Assembly (NCBI GenBank): GCA_002753275.1
Contig: PEAA01000002.1
Coordinates: 1 to 64,000, forward strand
Source: Zetaproteobacteria bacterium
GTDB taxonomy: Bacteria; Pseudomonadota; Zetaproteobacteria; Mariprofundales; Mariprofundaceae
Reading direction: 5' to 3'
Length of the DNA stretch: 64,000 nt
Both the position numbers and the translations under genes were made by a program. Under the pieces are notes generated by a model, which had not been told where the DNA came from, ran no database searches, and saw only the letters and a list, made by a program, of their open reading frames with translations. Of the stretch, positions 1 through 9,169 are shown in pieces. Numbering within the stretch: the stretch's first letter is position 1; every line of letters starts with the position of its first letter.

Positions 1-23
1 CTTTCGTAACCCCTTGATTTATA

Positions 24-100
24 TGGTGCTCCCTGAGCGATTCGAACGCCCGGCCTTCTGATTCGTAGTCAGATGCTCTATCCAGCTGAGCTAAGGGAGC
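24..100 (-). tRNA. tRNA-Arg (anticodon ACG)
   Basis: A 77-nt cloverleaf read on the minus strand. The acceptor stem pairs the 5' GCTCCCT with a 3' AGGGAGC, followed by discriminator A and an encoded CCA. The T arm carries GTTCGAATC. The anticodon loop CTACGAA gives ACG, whose first base is normally deaminated to inosine to read CGN arginine codons. Confidence 0.95.
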
Positions 101-109
101 CTATTTACA

Positions 110-601
110 CTATTCGCGAAACCTAACCGATTTAATCCATATTTTCCAGTCAGAAATATCTGGGTTAAACAATTCAGGAAACTCTTGATACATCCAACCG
201 CGATATACCTTCTCATCTTTGTGGATGATCTCAACGAACGCGGCGGGATTATATATACTTTTATCATTAAGGAAAGCATTTCCTTTCATTCTTAATCCTT
301 GAGCAAGTCCCAGGACTTGAATGCTCCAGCTGTTATCGTGGTAAGCTGTTGTTGATGTTGCATTTACCTCCAATAGATTTGTTGTCGATTTTTGTAGTAA
401 TGTGAAGGTGACTTCGCCATTGATGGCCGTGGCCCAGTTGGGGACAAAGGTGCTGAGAGTGTTGGACTCATGTTGATCAAGAGGGGCTGGGAGTGGGATT
501 TGCCAGTCGAAGGTGTCATCATTGTTGCTGCATGATGATAATGCCAACAATGTGAGGATGAGTGCTGGGATTTGGATCAAACGGCGGTTTAAAAATTGCA
601 T
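110..601 (-). CDS. Small lipoprotein of unknown function
   Basis: A 163-residue protein beginning with a basic stretch, a hydrophobic helix and a lipobox-like LSSC at about residues 20-23, so it is probably lipidated and membrane-anchored after signal peptidase II cleavage. I chose the ATG at 601 over a TTG at 619 because a GGAG lies between the two. The body holds no enzyme motif. The C-terminal GWMYQEFPELFNP segment recalls DUF2155-type secreted proteins (GWMF-containing C-termini), but this is a weak visual match. It sits alone between tRNA genes with no operon partner, so its role cannot be inferred. Confidence 0.7.
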   Translation of the reverse strand: MQFLNRRLIQIPALILTLLALSSCSNNDDTFDWQIPLPAPLDQHESNTLSTFVPNWATAINGEVTFTLLQKSTTNLLEVNATSTTAYHDNSWSIQVLGLAQGLRMKGNAFLNDKSIYNPAAFVEIIHKDEKVYRGWMYQEFPELFNPDISDWKIWIKSVRFRE

Positions 602-802
602 GCTGTTTTGACGCTCCAATTAACGCTAAATTTGAGGAGATGCTAAGTTGCTTTGTCGTTTAATCAATACATCGTGGATCTGAGGAGGAAGTTGTAGATA
701 GATATTTTTACAGATTTATCTGCGTTTGTAAGTGATGTTATTTTTAATGGATGGTAATCAATAGTTAGAAATAGAACGCTTGTTTGACCGCAGTGTAACC
801 AG

Positions 803-893
803 TGGCGGAGAGAGAGGGATTCGAACCCTCGATAGGCTTTTGACCTATACACCCTTAGCAGGGGCGCGCTTTCGGCCTCTCAGCCATCTCTCC
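803..893 (-). tRNA. tRNA-Ser (anticodon GCU)
   Basis: A 91-nt class II tRNA on the minus strand with GGAGAGA/TCTCTCC acceptor arms, a long variable arm and encoded CCA. The anticodon loop CTGCTAA gives GCU, reading AGC/AGU serine codons. Confidence 0.95.
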
Positions 894-936
894 AAACAGG
901 TTTTTAGTGAGTAAATTACTACAAAAATCAAGCAAG

Positions 937-1024
<88 letters not shown>

Positions 1025-1097
1025 ATGCTTCCATTGTTCAAGTGAGCGATGTATCAAAAGATACCCTTGAATCAAGATGGCGAACGATAGCGAAAAG

Positions 1098-1112
1098 ATT
1101 GCATAATGCAAT
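1098..1112. repeat. Short palindrome between nhaA and tRNA-Ser
   Basis: ATTGCAT and ATGCAAT flank a single base, in the 147-base gap downstream of nhaA and upstream of tRNA-Ser(UGA). It could be an operator or a weak hairpin. There is no T tract to make it a terminator, and no function can be assigned. Confidence 0.3.
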
Positions 1113-1171
1113 GCTCTTTGAAATTTTAACACAAGCTATGGAAATTTTCGGCTGTTTACAGGTGCGGATGG

Positions 1172-2356
1172 TTACTTAAAACTTTTTTTAAGAACAAAAA
1201 CGCCAAGGATTGCTGAGGCAAGCGATCCAATAATAATTCCTAGGCGTTCATCAAAGAGCATTTGATTGGCAAGGCTCTCTTCAAAAGCCAGTGAACCAAT
1301 GAAAAGGCTCATGGTAAAGCCAATGCCACACAGCGCTGCGGTGCCATAGAGTGAGAGCCAGTTCATTCCTTGGGGTAGGCTGGCCCATTGGTTTTGTATT
1401 GCCAGCCAGCAAAAAGTAAAGACGCCAAATTGTTTGCCAAGAAACAGAGCAAGCGCGGTTCCTACAGGGACAGGGTGTAAACACTGTTCAAGGGTGATTC
1501 CTGAAAAACTAAGCCCTGAATTTGCGAAGGCAAATAGAGGGAGTATGAAAAAGGCAACGGTGGCGTGCAGATCGTGTTCAAACTCTTTGAGAGGGGATTT
1601 ACCTGGGTCTCGTTTGTAGGTCATTGGAATAAACATGGCCACAATGACCCCGGTTAAAGTGGCATGTACCCCGGATTTTAACATGGCTGTCCACATAATA
1701 AGTGCGACAACGATGTAAATGGTCCGGTGATCGATGTGAAAATAGTTTAGGGCGATAAGAATGATGATGCATATTGCCGCGATGATCAGTGATGTGGTTG
1801 ATATTTGAGCTGTGTAAAATAAAGCAATAACAATAATCGCCCCCAAATCATCAAAAACGGCGAGAGATGTGAGAAATATCTTTAAGCTAACAGGGATGCG
1901 CGAGCCCAAAATTGCCAAAACACCCAAGGCAAATGCGATATCAGTTGCAGTGGGGATCGCCCACCCTTTTAGGGCAACAGGATTGTCCATGTTGATGTAG
2001 GCGTAGATAAGCGCAGGAACAATCATGCCGCCCAGTGCGCCAATGGCGGGGAGAATGATATTGCGTTTGTTGGAAAACTCACCTTCAATCATCTCTTTTT
2101 TTAGTTCAAGCCCCACAAGGAAAAAGAAGACGGTCATCAGTCCATCATTGATCCAAAGCAGCAGTGGCTTGGCGATGATCAGGGTGCCAACCTGGATTGA
2201 AACGGGCGTTTGTAAAAAGAGATCGTAGTAGTGCGCAAGGGGGGAGTTGGCCACAATAAGCGCCAATATCGCCGCCATGATGAGGATGATACCACTGGCC
2301 GATTCAAGCTTGAAAAAGTCGATAATAAAAGTGGATGATGCTTTGATCTGGTTCAT
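1172..2356 (-). CDS. nhaA: Na+/H+ antiporter NhaA
   Basis: An inner-membrane antiporter that exports Na+ or Li+ in exchange for protons, serving pH and sodium homeostasis. At 394 residues it matches the usual NhaA length (about 388). It shows the family core ATDIAFALGVLAILG (about residues 137-151) and VFDDLGAIIVIALFYT, whose adjacent aspartates (D169/D170) correspond to the transport aspartates D163/D164 of E. coli NhaA. About a dozen hydrophobic segments are visible. The start has an AGAGACC purine stretch just upstream. It lies downstream of the Bax-inhibitor-like gene but is separated from it by an intrinsic terminator, so it probably has its own promoter. Confidence 0.96.
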   Translation of the reverse strand: MNQIKASSTFIIDFFKLESASGIILIMAAILALIVANSPLAHYYDLFLQTPVSIQVGTLIIAKPLLLWINDGLMTVFFFLVGLELKKEMIEGEFSNKRNIILPAIGALGGMIVPALIYAYINMDNPVALKGWAIPTATDIAFALGVLAILGSRIPVSLKIFLTSLAVFDDLGAIIVIALFYTAQISTTSLIIAAICIIILIALNYFHIDHRTIYIVVALIMWTAMLKSGVHATLTGVIVAMFIPMTYKRDPGKSPLKEFEHDLHATVAFFILPLFAFANSGLSFSGITLEQCLHPVPVGTALALFLGKQFGVFTFCWLAIQNQWASLPQGMNWLSLYGTAALCGIGFTMSLFIGSLAFEESLANQMLFDERLGIIIGSLASAILGVFVLKKSFK

Positions 2357-2368
2357 GGTCTCTCCAAA

Positions 2369-2397
2369 AAAATAACCCCGCTATGGAAGCGGGGCTA
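2369..2397 (-). terminator. Intrinsic terminator after the Bax-inhibitor-like gene
   Basis: CCCCGCT (2376-2382) and AGCGGGG (2388-2394) form a 7-bp GC-rich stem with a 5-nt loop. Read on the minus strand, the stem is followed by TTATTTTTTT. It lies directly after the stop of the gene at 2422-3087 and before nhaA. Confidence 0.85.
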
Positions 2398-2421
2398 TTG
2401 GGTTAATCCATCGCTGTTTCT

Positions 2422-3087
2422 TTAATCGTCGTTGCCTAAAATACCAAACATTGAGAGTAGGTTTTGAAAGAGAAGGAACACATCAAGGTAGAGCGTTAAT
2501 GCCGCGCTAATATATTCATCATTGGGATAATCACGAAGAATATTCGATGTGTCGTATAAAATGAACCCTGAGAAGAGCAATACGCTCATACCACTCATTG
2601 CCAGTTGCATGGTGCCGGACTCAAAGATGAAAACATTGAGGAGGCTCAATACAATGATGGCGATTAAGCCTGTGAAGAGAAACCCCTTCATGAATGAAAA
2701 ATCTTTACGGGAATAGAATACATACCCTGTTAACGCAACAAAGGTGATGGCTGTGGTCATAAATGCTTCGGTGACCAGGGTGGCCGATTTGGCGCTGACC
2801 ATTCCAACCAAGGGGGAGATTGCCAGGCCTGTTAATGCGCCAAAAGCAAGAAGGGCGATAAGATTTAAACCATTGATATGGCGCACCGCTTGCACTGCAA
2901 AAATGCCGCCAATCATTGCGAATAGCATCATCCAGGGGTGTTCTTGAGGGAAGCTCATGCCCATCGATAAATAGGCACCCACAGTGCCCGCGATGATGCA
3001 AAGGGTGAGCATGCCATAAGTCTTTCCTAGGAAACCAATGCGTTCATCAACGGAAGCACTGCTTTGAAACATGGTGTTCGACTGCAT
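2422..3087 (-). CDS. Bax inhibitor-1 / YccA family membrane protein
   Basis: A 221-residue polytopic protein with about seven hydrophobic segments, starting with a cytoplasmic stretch (MFQSSASVDERIGFLGKTYG) typical of bacterial BI-1 proteins and ending with LTLYLDVFLLFQNLL followed by an acidic tail. Family members include E. coli YccA, which modulates the FtsH protease, and YbhL. Some members conduct Ca2+ in a pH-dependent way. A good AGAGG lies 8 bases before the ATG. It is a single gene with its own promoter (3123-3151) and terminator. The exact role here is not determinable. Confidence 0.9.
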   Translation of the reverse strand: MQSNTMFQSSASVDERIGFLGKTYGMLTLCIIAGTVGAYLSMGMSFPQEHPWMMLFAMIGGIFAVQAVRHINGLNLIALLAFGALTGLAISPLVGMVSAKSATLVTEAFMTTAITFVALTGYVFYSRKDFSFMKGFLFTGLIAIIVLSLLNVFIFESGTMQLAMSGMSVLLFSGFILYDTSNILRDYPNDEYISAALTLYLDVFLLFQNLLSMFGILGNDD

Positions 3088-3122
3088 AGTGATAACCTCT
3101 CTTTTGTTATTTTTATGTGATG

Positions 3123-3151
3123 AATGTAAGAACTTTTTTGATCTATTTCAA
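3123..3151 (-). promoter_or_regulatory. Promoter of the Bax-inhibitor-like gene
   Basis: On the minus strand TTGAAA and TACATT are separated by 17 bases, about 35 bases upstream of the start codon, fitting a sigma-70 promoter. The -35 region is embedded in CCCTTGAAA, which is also the heat-shock sigma-32 -35 consensus, although the sigma-32 -10 match is poor. Confidence 0.55.
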
Positions 3152-3175
3152 GGGGGCTAGCAGAGAAGCAATTGC

Positions 3176-3556
3176 TTAAATGGCCTCAGTCTCTCCGCCA
3201 CGGGCAACCCAGTCGGGGAAACCTCCGAGATTACGAACATCGGTAAAGCCCATCTTTTTGAGGGCAAAGCCCGCCAGTGCAGATCGACCGCCTGAAGCAC
3301 AGTAGACAATGATCGTTTTATGTTTGCTTAATTCGGAGTTGTGCATCGGCATCGCATCATCGGCATGAAATTCAAGCATACCGCGCGAAATATGATGGGC
3401 ACCTTTGATTTTTCCAGAGTTGGCGACTTCAAGGTAGTCGCGTACATCAATGATGATAACATCATCATTGCCCATGATCGCTCGGGTTTCATCGATCGAG
3501 ATCATGGGTACGGCAGCTTTTGCTTCTTGAATCATCTGCATAGCAGTTAAAGACAT
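3176..3556 (-). CDS. Rhodanese-domain sulfurtransferase
   Basis: A single rhodanese domain of 126 residues with the IIIDVRD motif and the active-site loop CASGGRSA, whose cysteine would carry a persulfide. No signal peptide is visible, so it should be cytoplasmic. I chose the ATG at 3556 because GGAG sits 6 bases upstream; the ATG four codons earlier overlaps that site. It is the last gene of a tight minus-strand operon, 18 bases after the adenosine-kinase-like gene and following tldD-tldE. The sulfur acceptor is unknown, and the operon partners do not suggest one. Confidence 0.88.
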   Translation of the reverse strand: MSLTAMQMIQEAKAAVPMISIDETRAIMGNDDVIIIDVRDYLEVANSGKIKGAHHISRGMLEFHADDAMPMHNSELSKHKTIIVYCASGGRSALAGFALKKMGFTDVRNLGGFPDWVARGGETEAI

Positions 3557-3574
3557 GGGTATCTCCATTATAAA

Positions 3575-4564
3575 TTAGTTGAGTAGTTGGGTAATCTCTT
3601 CTTGGGTGAAACATTGCTGCATGCGTGCACCCAGCTGCGCGACAATACGAGCCGCGGCATGCGAGCCTAAATGCCCCGCTTGTTTCCAGCTTAAACCATT
3701 GGTAATGCCATAAAGCACTCCCGCCGCATACATATCACCGGCACCTGTGGTGTCAATGGCATTGGTTTTGACACCTTCAATGGGAATTAATTGATTTTCG
3801 TGCATCAATAGTGAGCCATTGGCGCCAAGGGTTAATGCCACATTGGTGGCATATTGATGAATTTCACGCGCACACTCGATGGGATCTTCTAAACCGGTGA
3901 GGGCTTTGGCCTCTTCTTGATTGCAAAAGAGCAGATCTACCGGGCCACGAATAAGCTGCCAGAAAAGATCTTTGCAGATATGGATTAAAAACGGATCGGA
4001 GATGGTTAGGGCAACCTTGACCCCCGCCTGTTTGGCGACAGCAATCGCATGCAATGCAGCGGCACGCGTATCGTCACCCGCAAAGAGGTAGCCTTCGACA
4101 TAGAGATATTGCGCACGGGCAATTTCGGAGGCATCAATATCAGTCACGGCAAGGGTGTTTGAAACGCCCAGGTGGGTGAGCATGCTGCGCTGCGCATCAG
4201 GCGTGACCAACACCACACATGTTCCCGTCTGCCCGCTGCGTGTTTCTACTTCAATCGCAACGCCCATATCACGCATTTCATTCAAATAGCGGTGACCATA
4301 GTCATCGGCACCTGTTTTTCCAGCATAGGCAACCTTGCCACCAAAATCGCGTATGCCAACAATGGTATTGGCAGCAGAGCCACCGGAGCAATAGTGGACA
4401 CGATGATCGGAGAGGGCGTTTAAAATATCACTTTGGCGATGCTCTTCAACCAGGGTCATAATCCCTTTTTCGATGCCGTTGTTTTCAAGAAACGCATCTT
4501 CACAGCGGACTTGGATATCCATAATGGCATTGCCTACGCCGTAAACATCGTATGTATGGTTCAT
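3575..4564 (-). CDS. PfkB-family sugar/nucleoside kinase, adenosine kinase-like
   Basis: A 329-residue ribokinase-fold enzyme expected to phosphorylate a sugar or nucleoside with ATP. The N-terminal [11 protein letters not shown] and the C-terminal signature [16 protein letters not shown] with its catalytic aspartate are clear, as is the substrate lid region with CSGGSAANT. The overall pattern resembles the adenosine-kinase branch common in Alphaproteobacteria, so adenosine to AMP is the best guess; other nucleosides or sugars are possible. The start at 4564 is supported by GAGGA 5 bases upstream. It is 20 bases downstream of tldE in the same operon. Confidence 0.85.
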   Translation of the reverse strand: MNHTYDVYGVGNAIMDIQVRCEDAFLENNGIEKGIMTLVEEHRQSDILNALSDHRVHYCSGGSAANTIVGIRDFGGKVAYAGKTGADDYGHRYLNEMRDMGVAIEVETRSGQTGTCVVLVTPDAQRSMLTHLGVSNTLAVTDIDASEIARAQYLYVEGYLFAGDDTRAAALHAIAVAKQAGVKVALTISDPFLIHICKDLFWQLIRGPVDLLFCNQEEAKALTGLEDPIECAREIHQYATNVALTLGANGSLLMHENQLIPIEGVKTNAIDTTGAGDMYAAGVLYGITNGLSWKQAGHLGSHAAARIVAQLGARMQQCFTQEEITQLLN

Positions 4565-4584
4565 GGGGTTCCTCATTTGTTGTT

Positions 4585-5961
4585 TTATTTATCATCGCCT
4601 GCGACTGCAAGGTTGGCAAAGGCAATCGTAGGTGTTGCCATGCTGCCAAACCAAGTTAAGTCACGGCCAATATGGGTGATACCTGCAAACATTTCATGCA
4701 AATTTCCTGCAATGGTAATTTCATGCACAGGTTTTGTCAGTGCTCCATTTTCAATTAAGAATCCTGCAGCGCCACGAGAGTAGTCGCCCGTAACACCATT
4801 GACACCAAAACCGATCAATTCGGTTACCAATAACCCATTGCCAATATCTTGATAAATCTCTTCGGGGGAGTATTCGCCGGGGTGTAAAATTACATTGGAT
4901 GTGCCTATCGAGGTATCCCCTGTCAAGCCTCGGCTGGCATGACCCGTGGGTGTTGAATTGAGTCGTCCTGCGGCATAGCGGTCGGTCAAGAATGCTTGCA
5001 GCACCCCATGGTCAATAATGGTTAGAGGCTTGCAGCGTGTGCCTTCGCCATCAAAGAGTCGGTTTCCTAAGCCATCGGGATGGTTGGGGTGATCTTCGAT
5101 GGTAATGAAATCAGGAAATATCGGAAGGTTAAGCGCATCACTTAAAAACGAACGCTTTTGTAATATCGCCCGACCATTAATGGCGGAGATGAGGTGACCG
5201 AGGATCGATGTGGCGACACGGGGTTCAAAGACAACTGGCATGTTTCCCCCTGTCATACTTTGCGCATGGAGGCGGCGAACGGTACGCATGGCAGCCTCTT
5301 CTCCTATCATTTTCGCGGAAGGTAGATCTTCGGCGGCATGGGCGCGGCGGTAGCTATAATCGCGTTGCATTTCGTCACCACTCCCTGCAATGACAGAACA
5401 ACTTAAGGATACCGATGTTTTCTGATATTCAGCATGGAACCCTTCAGCATTGGCATAGGCGATTTGTGAAATACCAAATGCGGCGCTGGCTCCCTCGGAG
5501 TTACTGATAAGATCAGAGGCGTGCAAGGCGGCGGCTTCACAGGCAATCGCAGCATCACGGGCTTGTGTTGTTTGCCATGGCTCGTCATGCTCAGGATGCT
5601 CTTTTTTCCAGATGGCAATCTCTTCATCGCTGGGGTGCGCCGCGCCTGATGGCAGAACGGCATCGGGATCCGGCTCAGAAATTTGCGCCATCTCCCACAC
5701 TTGATCGACCAGCCGTTGTAATCCTTCTGCTGAAAAGTCAGATGTTGAAGCTGAGGCAAAGGCAACGCCATTCGTTTTTCGAATAAAAAGACGCAGCCCC
5801 GTGCCTTGGGAATCACTGCGCTCAAGCGATTCCGTGTTGCCATGGCGAATGGAGATCGATTCGCTGATGTTGCTGACCGTAATCGCATCGGCATCCACGG
5901 CACCTTTTTGCATGGCCAGTTGTGTCAATGTTGCGGTGATTTTTTCTAAGGATGCGCTCAT
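4585..5961 (-). CDS. pmbA: TldE (PmbA) subunit of the TldD/TldE protease
   Basis: A 458-residue PmbA/TldE-family protein, close to the usual 450. The paired TldD/TldE complex is a cytoplasmic metalloprotease that trims unstructured peptides, and is known for microcin B17 maturation and degradation of the CcdA antitoxin. TldE lacks the HExxH site and contributes structurally. The family's glycine-rich C-terminal half is visible ([26 protein letters not shown]). Its start overlaps the tldD stop by 4 bases, indicating translational coupling. No modified-peptide cluster is nearby, so a general proteolytic role is likely. Confidence 0.94.
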   Translation of the reverse strand: MSASLEKITATLTQLAMQKGAVDADAITVSNISESISIRHGNTESLERSDSQGTGLRLFIRKTNGVAFASASTSDFSAEGLQRLVDQVWEMAQISEPDPDAVLPSGAAHPSDEEIAIWKKEHPEHDEPWQTTQARDAAIACEAAALHASDLISNSEGASAAFGISQIAYANAEGFHAEYQKTSVSLSCSVIAGSGDEMQRDYSYRRAHAAEDLPSAKMIGEEAAMRTVRRLHAQSMTGGNMPVVFEPRVATSILGHLISAINGRAILQKRSFLSDALNLPIFPDFITIEDHPNHPDGLGNRLFDGEGTRCKPLTIIDHGVLQAFLTDRYAAGRLNSTPTGHASRGLTGDTSIGTSNVILHPGEYSPEEIYQDIGNGLLVTELIGFGVNGVTGDYSRGAAGFLIENGALTKPVHEITIAGNLHEMFAGITHIGRDLTWFGSMATPTIAFANLAVAGDDK

Positions 5962-7388
5962 AGCTGTGTTCCTCCAATGGTCAGTTCATCGATACGCAGG
6001 GTGGGTAGGCCAACCCCCACCGGAACCGATTGCCCATCTTTTCCACAGGTGCCAACACCTGGGTCGAGTTTAAGATCATTGCCAATCATGGAGACTTTTT
6101 TTAATACATCGGGCCCATTGCCCATTAATGTTGCGCCTTTCACGGGAGTTTTGATCTGCCCATCTTCAACCAGGTATGCTTCAGATGTAGTAAATACAAA
6201 CTTTCCTGAGGTGATATCAACCTGCCCGCCGCCAAAATTGACTGCGTAAATACCATGCTTTAATGAGCGAATTGCCTCTTCGGGGCTATGTTCTCCCGCA
6301 AGCATGAAGGTGTTAGTCATGCGTGGTAGAATGGGGTCAGCATACGATTCACGCCGTCCATTGCCTGTGGATGGCATCCCCATCAGTCGTGCATTTTGTC
6401 GATCCATTAAATAGCCTGTTAAAATACCATCTTCGATCAGGGTTGTGCGCTGTGTGGGCGTGCCTTCATCATCAATATTGAGAGAGCCGCGGCGGTTTGG
6501 AATGGTACCATCATCAATCACGGTCACCCCCTTCGCAGCAATCCGTTCACCAATTCGCCCTGAAAATACGGAGGTTCCTTTGCGGTTAAAGTCGCCTTCA
6601 AGTCCATGGCCTATCGCTTCATGGAGTAAGATGCCTGGCCAGCCGGGGCCAAGAACAACAGGCATGATGCCTGCCGGTGTCGCAATCGCTTCGAGATTAA
6701 GCAGCGCCATGCGGACAGCTTCGCGGGCAAAGTACTCAGGTAGCGAGCCGTTGAGTAGTTCATCGAGGCTGTAACGCCCGCCGCCGCCCGCACTGCCATT
6801 CTCGCGTCGGCCATTTTGTTCAACTACAACAGAGATATTGAAACGCACCAATGGGCGAGCATCGTGCAATACATTGCCATCCATGCGTACGATGTAGATA
6901 TCTTCAAACGAGGCTGAGACATTGGCAAAAACCTGTTTGACGCGTGGATCAATGGCGCGGGTTAGTTGATCAATGCGTTCAAGGAGTGCTTTTCGTGTTG
7001 CCATATTGACGGAAAGTGTCGGGTCTATCTGGCTATAGAGTGGCTGGGATCTGTTTGGGCGAGAGAGGTGGATGGTGGGCAATGCCTTGCCAGCCTTTGC
7101 AACACTCTTGGCAGCCTGCGCCATCTGCTTCAGCGATGCAGGGTCAAACCTGTCTGTACAAGCATGCCCAGACATTTCGCCAATCACCACACGGGCGCCA
7201 ATGCCGCAATGGGATGATGCTGATACATGTTTTACGCGCCCCTCTTCCATGGAGAGGCTTTCGGAGAAGCCTGACTCGGCATAAAGATCGGCATCATCAG
7301 CTTCGATGCAGAGCATTTGGTTGAGGGTTTGGGTGAGTAAGGACTCATCAATAAACGGAGTTTTGGAATCAATCATCAACTCAATCAT
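5958..7388 (-). CDS. tldD: TldD metalloprotease catalytic subunit
   Basis: The catalytic partner of TldE, 476 residues (E. coli TldD 481). The zinc motif HEAIGHGLEGDFNRK begins at residue 256, giving H256, E257 and H261, and the C-terminal region GGGQVDITSGKFVFTTSEAY is typical of the family. The first ATG (7388) fits the family N-terminus, but there is no convincing ribosome binding site before it; another ATG four codons in has none either. It is first in the operon tldD-tldE-kinase-rhodanese. A structured RNA ending in an intrinsic terminator lies about 50 bases upstream on the same strand, so expression could be controlled by attenuation. Confidence 0.95.
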   Translation of the reverse strand: MIELMIDSKTPFIDESLLTQTLNQMLCIEADDADLYAESGFSESLSMEEGRVKHVSASSHCGIGARVVIGEMSGHACTDRFDPASLKQMAQAAKSVAKAGKALPTIHLSRPNRSQPLYSQIDPTLSVNMATRKALLERIDQLTRAIDPRVKQVFANVSASFEDIYIVRMDGNVLHDARPLVRFNISVVVEQNGRRENGSAGGGGRYSLDELLNGSLPEYFAREAVRMALLNLEAIATPAGIMPVVLGPGWPGILLHEAIGHGLEGDFNRKGTSVFSGRIGERIAAKGVTVIDDGTIPNRRGSLNIDDEGTPTQRTTLIEDGILTGYLMDRQNARLMGMPSTGNGRRESYADPILPRMTNTFMLAGEHSPEEAIRSLKHGIYAVNFGGGQVDITSGKFVFTTSEAYLVEDGQIKTPVKGATLMGNGPDVLKKVSMIGNDLKLDPGVGTCGKDGQSVPVGVGLPTLRIDELTIGGTQL

Positions 7389-7437
7389 TGTGTCGCAGCG
7401 CGATGTGTCAAGTTTCGTGATTGAAAAAAGTTTGCGA

Positions 7438-7470
7438 ATAAAAAAAGCCCCCGTGAGTCAGACGGAGGCT
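7438..7470 (-). terminator. Intrinsic terminator between the candidate RNA and tldD
   Basis: AGCCCCCGT (7446-7454) and ACGGAGGCT (7462-7470) form a 9-position stem with one mismatch and a 7-nt loop. On the minus strand it is followed by a run of seven T residues. It lies 5' of tldD rather than after any gene. Confidence 0.75.
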
Positions 7471-7549
7471 TCTAAAAGGATGTCTGATGCCACGATCAAG
7501 GGAGGGAGGGAGGAGTCAACGACACCAGACGAGGGCAACTATGTCGCCT
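7438..7549 (-). ncRNA. Candidate structured leader or small RNA with C-rich loop upstream of tldD
   Basis: Read on the minus strand there is a 6-bp hairpin (7543-7548 with 7534-7539, 3-nt loop), then an 8-bp stem (7523-7530 with 7482-7489) whose 33-nt loop carries CCTCCCTCCCTCCC, then a terminator hairpin. No protein-coding gene lies upstream on this strand to need that terminator. GTCTGA at 7482-7487 (plus strand) can pair either with CCAGAC at 7525-7530 or with TCAGAC at 7458-7463 inside the terminator, so two exclusive folds are possible. It could be a tldD leader (attenuator or riboswitch-like) or a trans-acting small RNA whose C-rich loop pairs with Shine-Dalgarno sequences. I found no convincing promoter. 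Confidence 0.45.
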
Positions 7550-7687
7550 GCAAATGAGATGATGATGAAGGTGAAATTAAAATTACTTCATACTGTCGAA
7601 CATCGATTTCTAGATGATATTTTTGTATGGCTTGTCTAGTTTTTGCATGGTCAAAAATATGGTCCGAGAGGGCGCAAGGAGGCAAAA

Positions 7688-9169
7688 ATGGCGGGTGAGA
7701 AGACGATTGAACAGCTGATGGGCGAGAGTGGGGTTGGTTTTGGTACCAGTGGCGCTCGCGGCCGTGTTGTCGATATGACCGATAGGGTTTGCTATGCTTA
7801 CACACTCGCTTTTTTGCAATATTTGCAATCGGTTGGCGAAGCTGGCAGCGGGCGGGTGGCGATTGCGGGCGATTTTCGTGCAAGTTCACCGCGTATTATT
7901 ACTGCCTGCATGCGGGCGGTGATGGATGCAGGCTTTGATCCCGTTCATTGCGGATTTATCCCAACACCCGCTGTTACGCTTTTTGGCATGGCGGAGAAGA
8001 TTCCAAGTTTGATGGTGACAGGAAGTCATATTCCTGATGATCGTAATGGCATTAAATTTAATAAACCGACAGGAGAGATTCTCAAGAGGGATGAACGGGC
8101 TATTCAATCGCAGCAGATTATATTTCCCCAGGGGCTGTTTGATGACGATGGCATGCTTGTCACCCGTTGCTATGAACCCGCGATTGATCGGTCAGCATAC
8201 GCACAATATGTGCAACGCTATGTTGATTTTTTTCCTGCTCAAGCCCTTGAAGGGATGCATATCGGCATCTATGAGCATTCCACCGTCGCACGGGATGCGT
8301 TGAATGATATTTTCACGCAACTGGGTGCCAAGGTGACGCCTCTCGGGCGCTCGGAACATTTTATCCCCGTTGATACAGAGGCGGTGCGCGAAGAAGATGT
8401 GCGGTTGGCGAAGAGGTGGGCGGAAGTGTATGATTTTGATGCCATTGTTTCCGCTGATGGTGATGGTGATCGTCCCTTGGTTTCGGATGCCAAGGGTCAA
8501 TGGTTACGCGGCGATGTGGCAGGCATTCTTTGCGCCAGATCTTTGGGGGCGACCGATGTTGTGACCCCGGTGAGTAGTAATTCGGCGGTTGAGAAGTGTG
8601 GTTGGTTTGACGCGGTGCTGCGTACGCGCATTGGTTCTCCTTATGTGATTGAGAAAATGAATGAAGTGTTGCAAGAGAAGCCTGAATCGACGGTTGTTGG
8701 CTATGAGGCCAATGGTGGTTTTTTGACAGCCACTGGGGTTGTGATGGGGCAATCGATGTTGTCGCCACTGCCGACGCGAGATGCTGTGATTGTTCCGTTG
8801 ATGATATTGATGTTGGCGCGTAGAGGTGCCATTACGGTGGAAGCGTTGCTGTCATCGTTGCCGCAACGGTTCACCTTCAGCGATCGAATCAAAGATTTTC
8901 CAACCGAGTTGAGCCGTGCGAAAATTGGCACATTGCGCGATGCTGCGGCCATTGAAGCCCTGTTTGGCGATAGGTTTGGACGGGTTCAAGTCATGGATGA
9001 GACCGATGGCTTAAGGATTACTTTTACCTCAGATGAAGTGGTGCATCTGCGTCCATCGGGCAATGCACCGGAGTTGCGCTGTTATAATGAGGCCAGTAGC
9101 GCGGCTCGGGCACTGGAGATGAATCAACAGTGTTTAACATTCTTGCACGGTTGGAGAGGAGCAAAATGA
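7688..9169 (+). CDS. Phosphomannomutase / phosphoglucomutase
   Basis: A 493-residue alpha-D-phosphohexomutase that interconverts hexose 6- and 1-phosphates and so feeds nucleotide-sugar synthesis. Visible motifs are the phosphoserine loop [13 protein letters not shown] (SH at the active serine), the metal loop DGDGDRP, the sugar-binding EANGG and a C-terminal phosphate-binding [10 protein letters not shown]. The start at 7688 is set by AAGGAGG five bases upstream; an ATG at 7643 has none. The gene overlaps gloA downstream. Whether mannose or glucose phosphate is preferred cannot be read from the sequence. Together with galU at 52351 it would support UDP- or GDP-sugar supply for the envelope. 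Confidence 0.9.
   Translation: MAGEKTIEQLMGESGVGFGTSGARGRVVDMTDRVCYAYTLAFLQYLQSVGEAGSGRVAIAGDFRASSPRIITACMRAVMDAGFDPVHCGFIPTPAVTLFGMAEKIPSLMVTGSHIPDDRNGIKFNKPTGEILKRDERAIQSQQIIFPQGLFDDDGMLVTRCYEPAIDRSAYAQYVQRYVDFFPAQALEGMHIGIYEHSTVARDALNDIFTQLGAKVTPLGRSEHFIPVDTEAVREEDVRLAKRWAEVYDFDAIVSADGDGDRPLVSDAKGQWLRGDVAGILCARSLGATDVVTPVSSNSAVEKCGWFDAVLRTRIGSPYVIEKMNEVLQEKPESTVVGYEANGGFLTATGVVMGQSMLSPLPTRDAVIVPLMILMLARRGAITVEALLSSLPQRFTFSDRIKDFPTELSRAKIGTLRDAAAIEALFGDRFGRVQVMDETDGLRITFTSDEVVHLRPSGNAPELRCYNEASSAARALEMNQQCLTFLHGWRGAK

Noticed and set aside
7525-7557. A DEGNYVAC-like reading frame resembling a tmRNA tag
   Set aside because: No tmRNA tRNA-like ends or conserved 5' sequence are nearby, and the frame only crosses the structured region by chance.
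7539-7889. 116-codon open frame on the minus strand
   Set aside because: It runs antisense to the start of the phosphomannomutase gene and lacks a ribosome binding site and protein-like composition.
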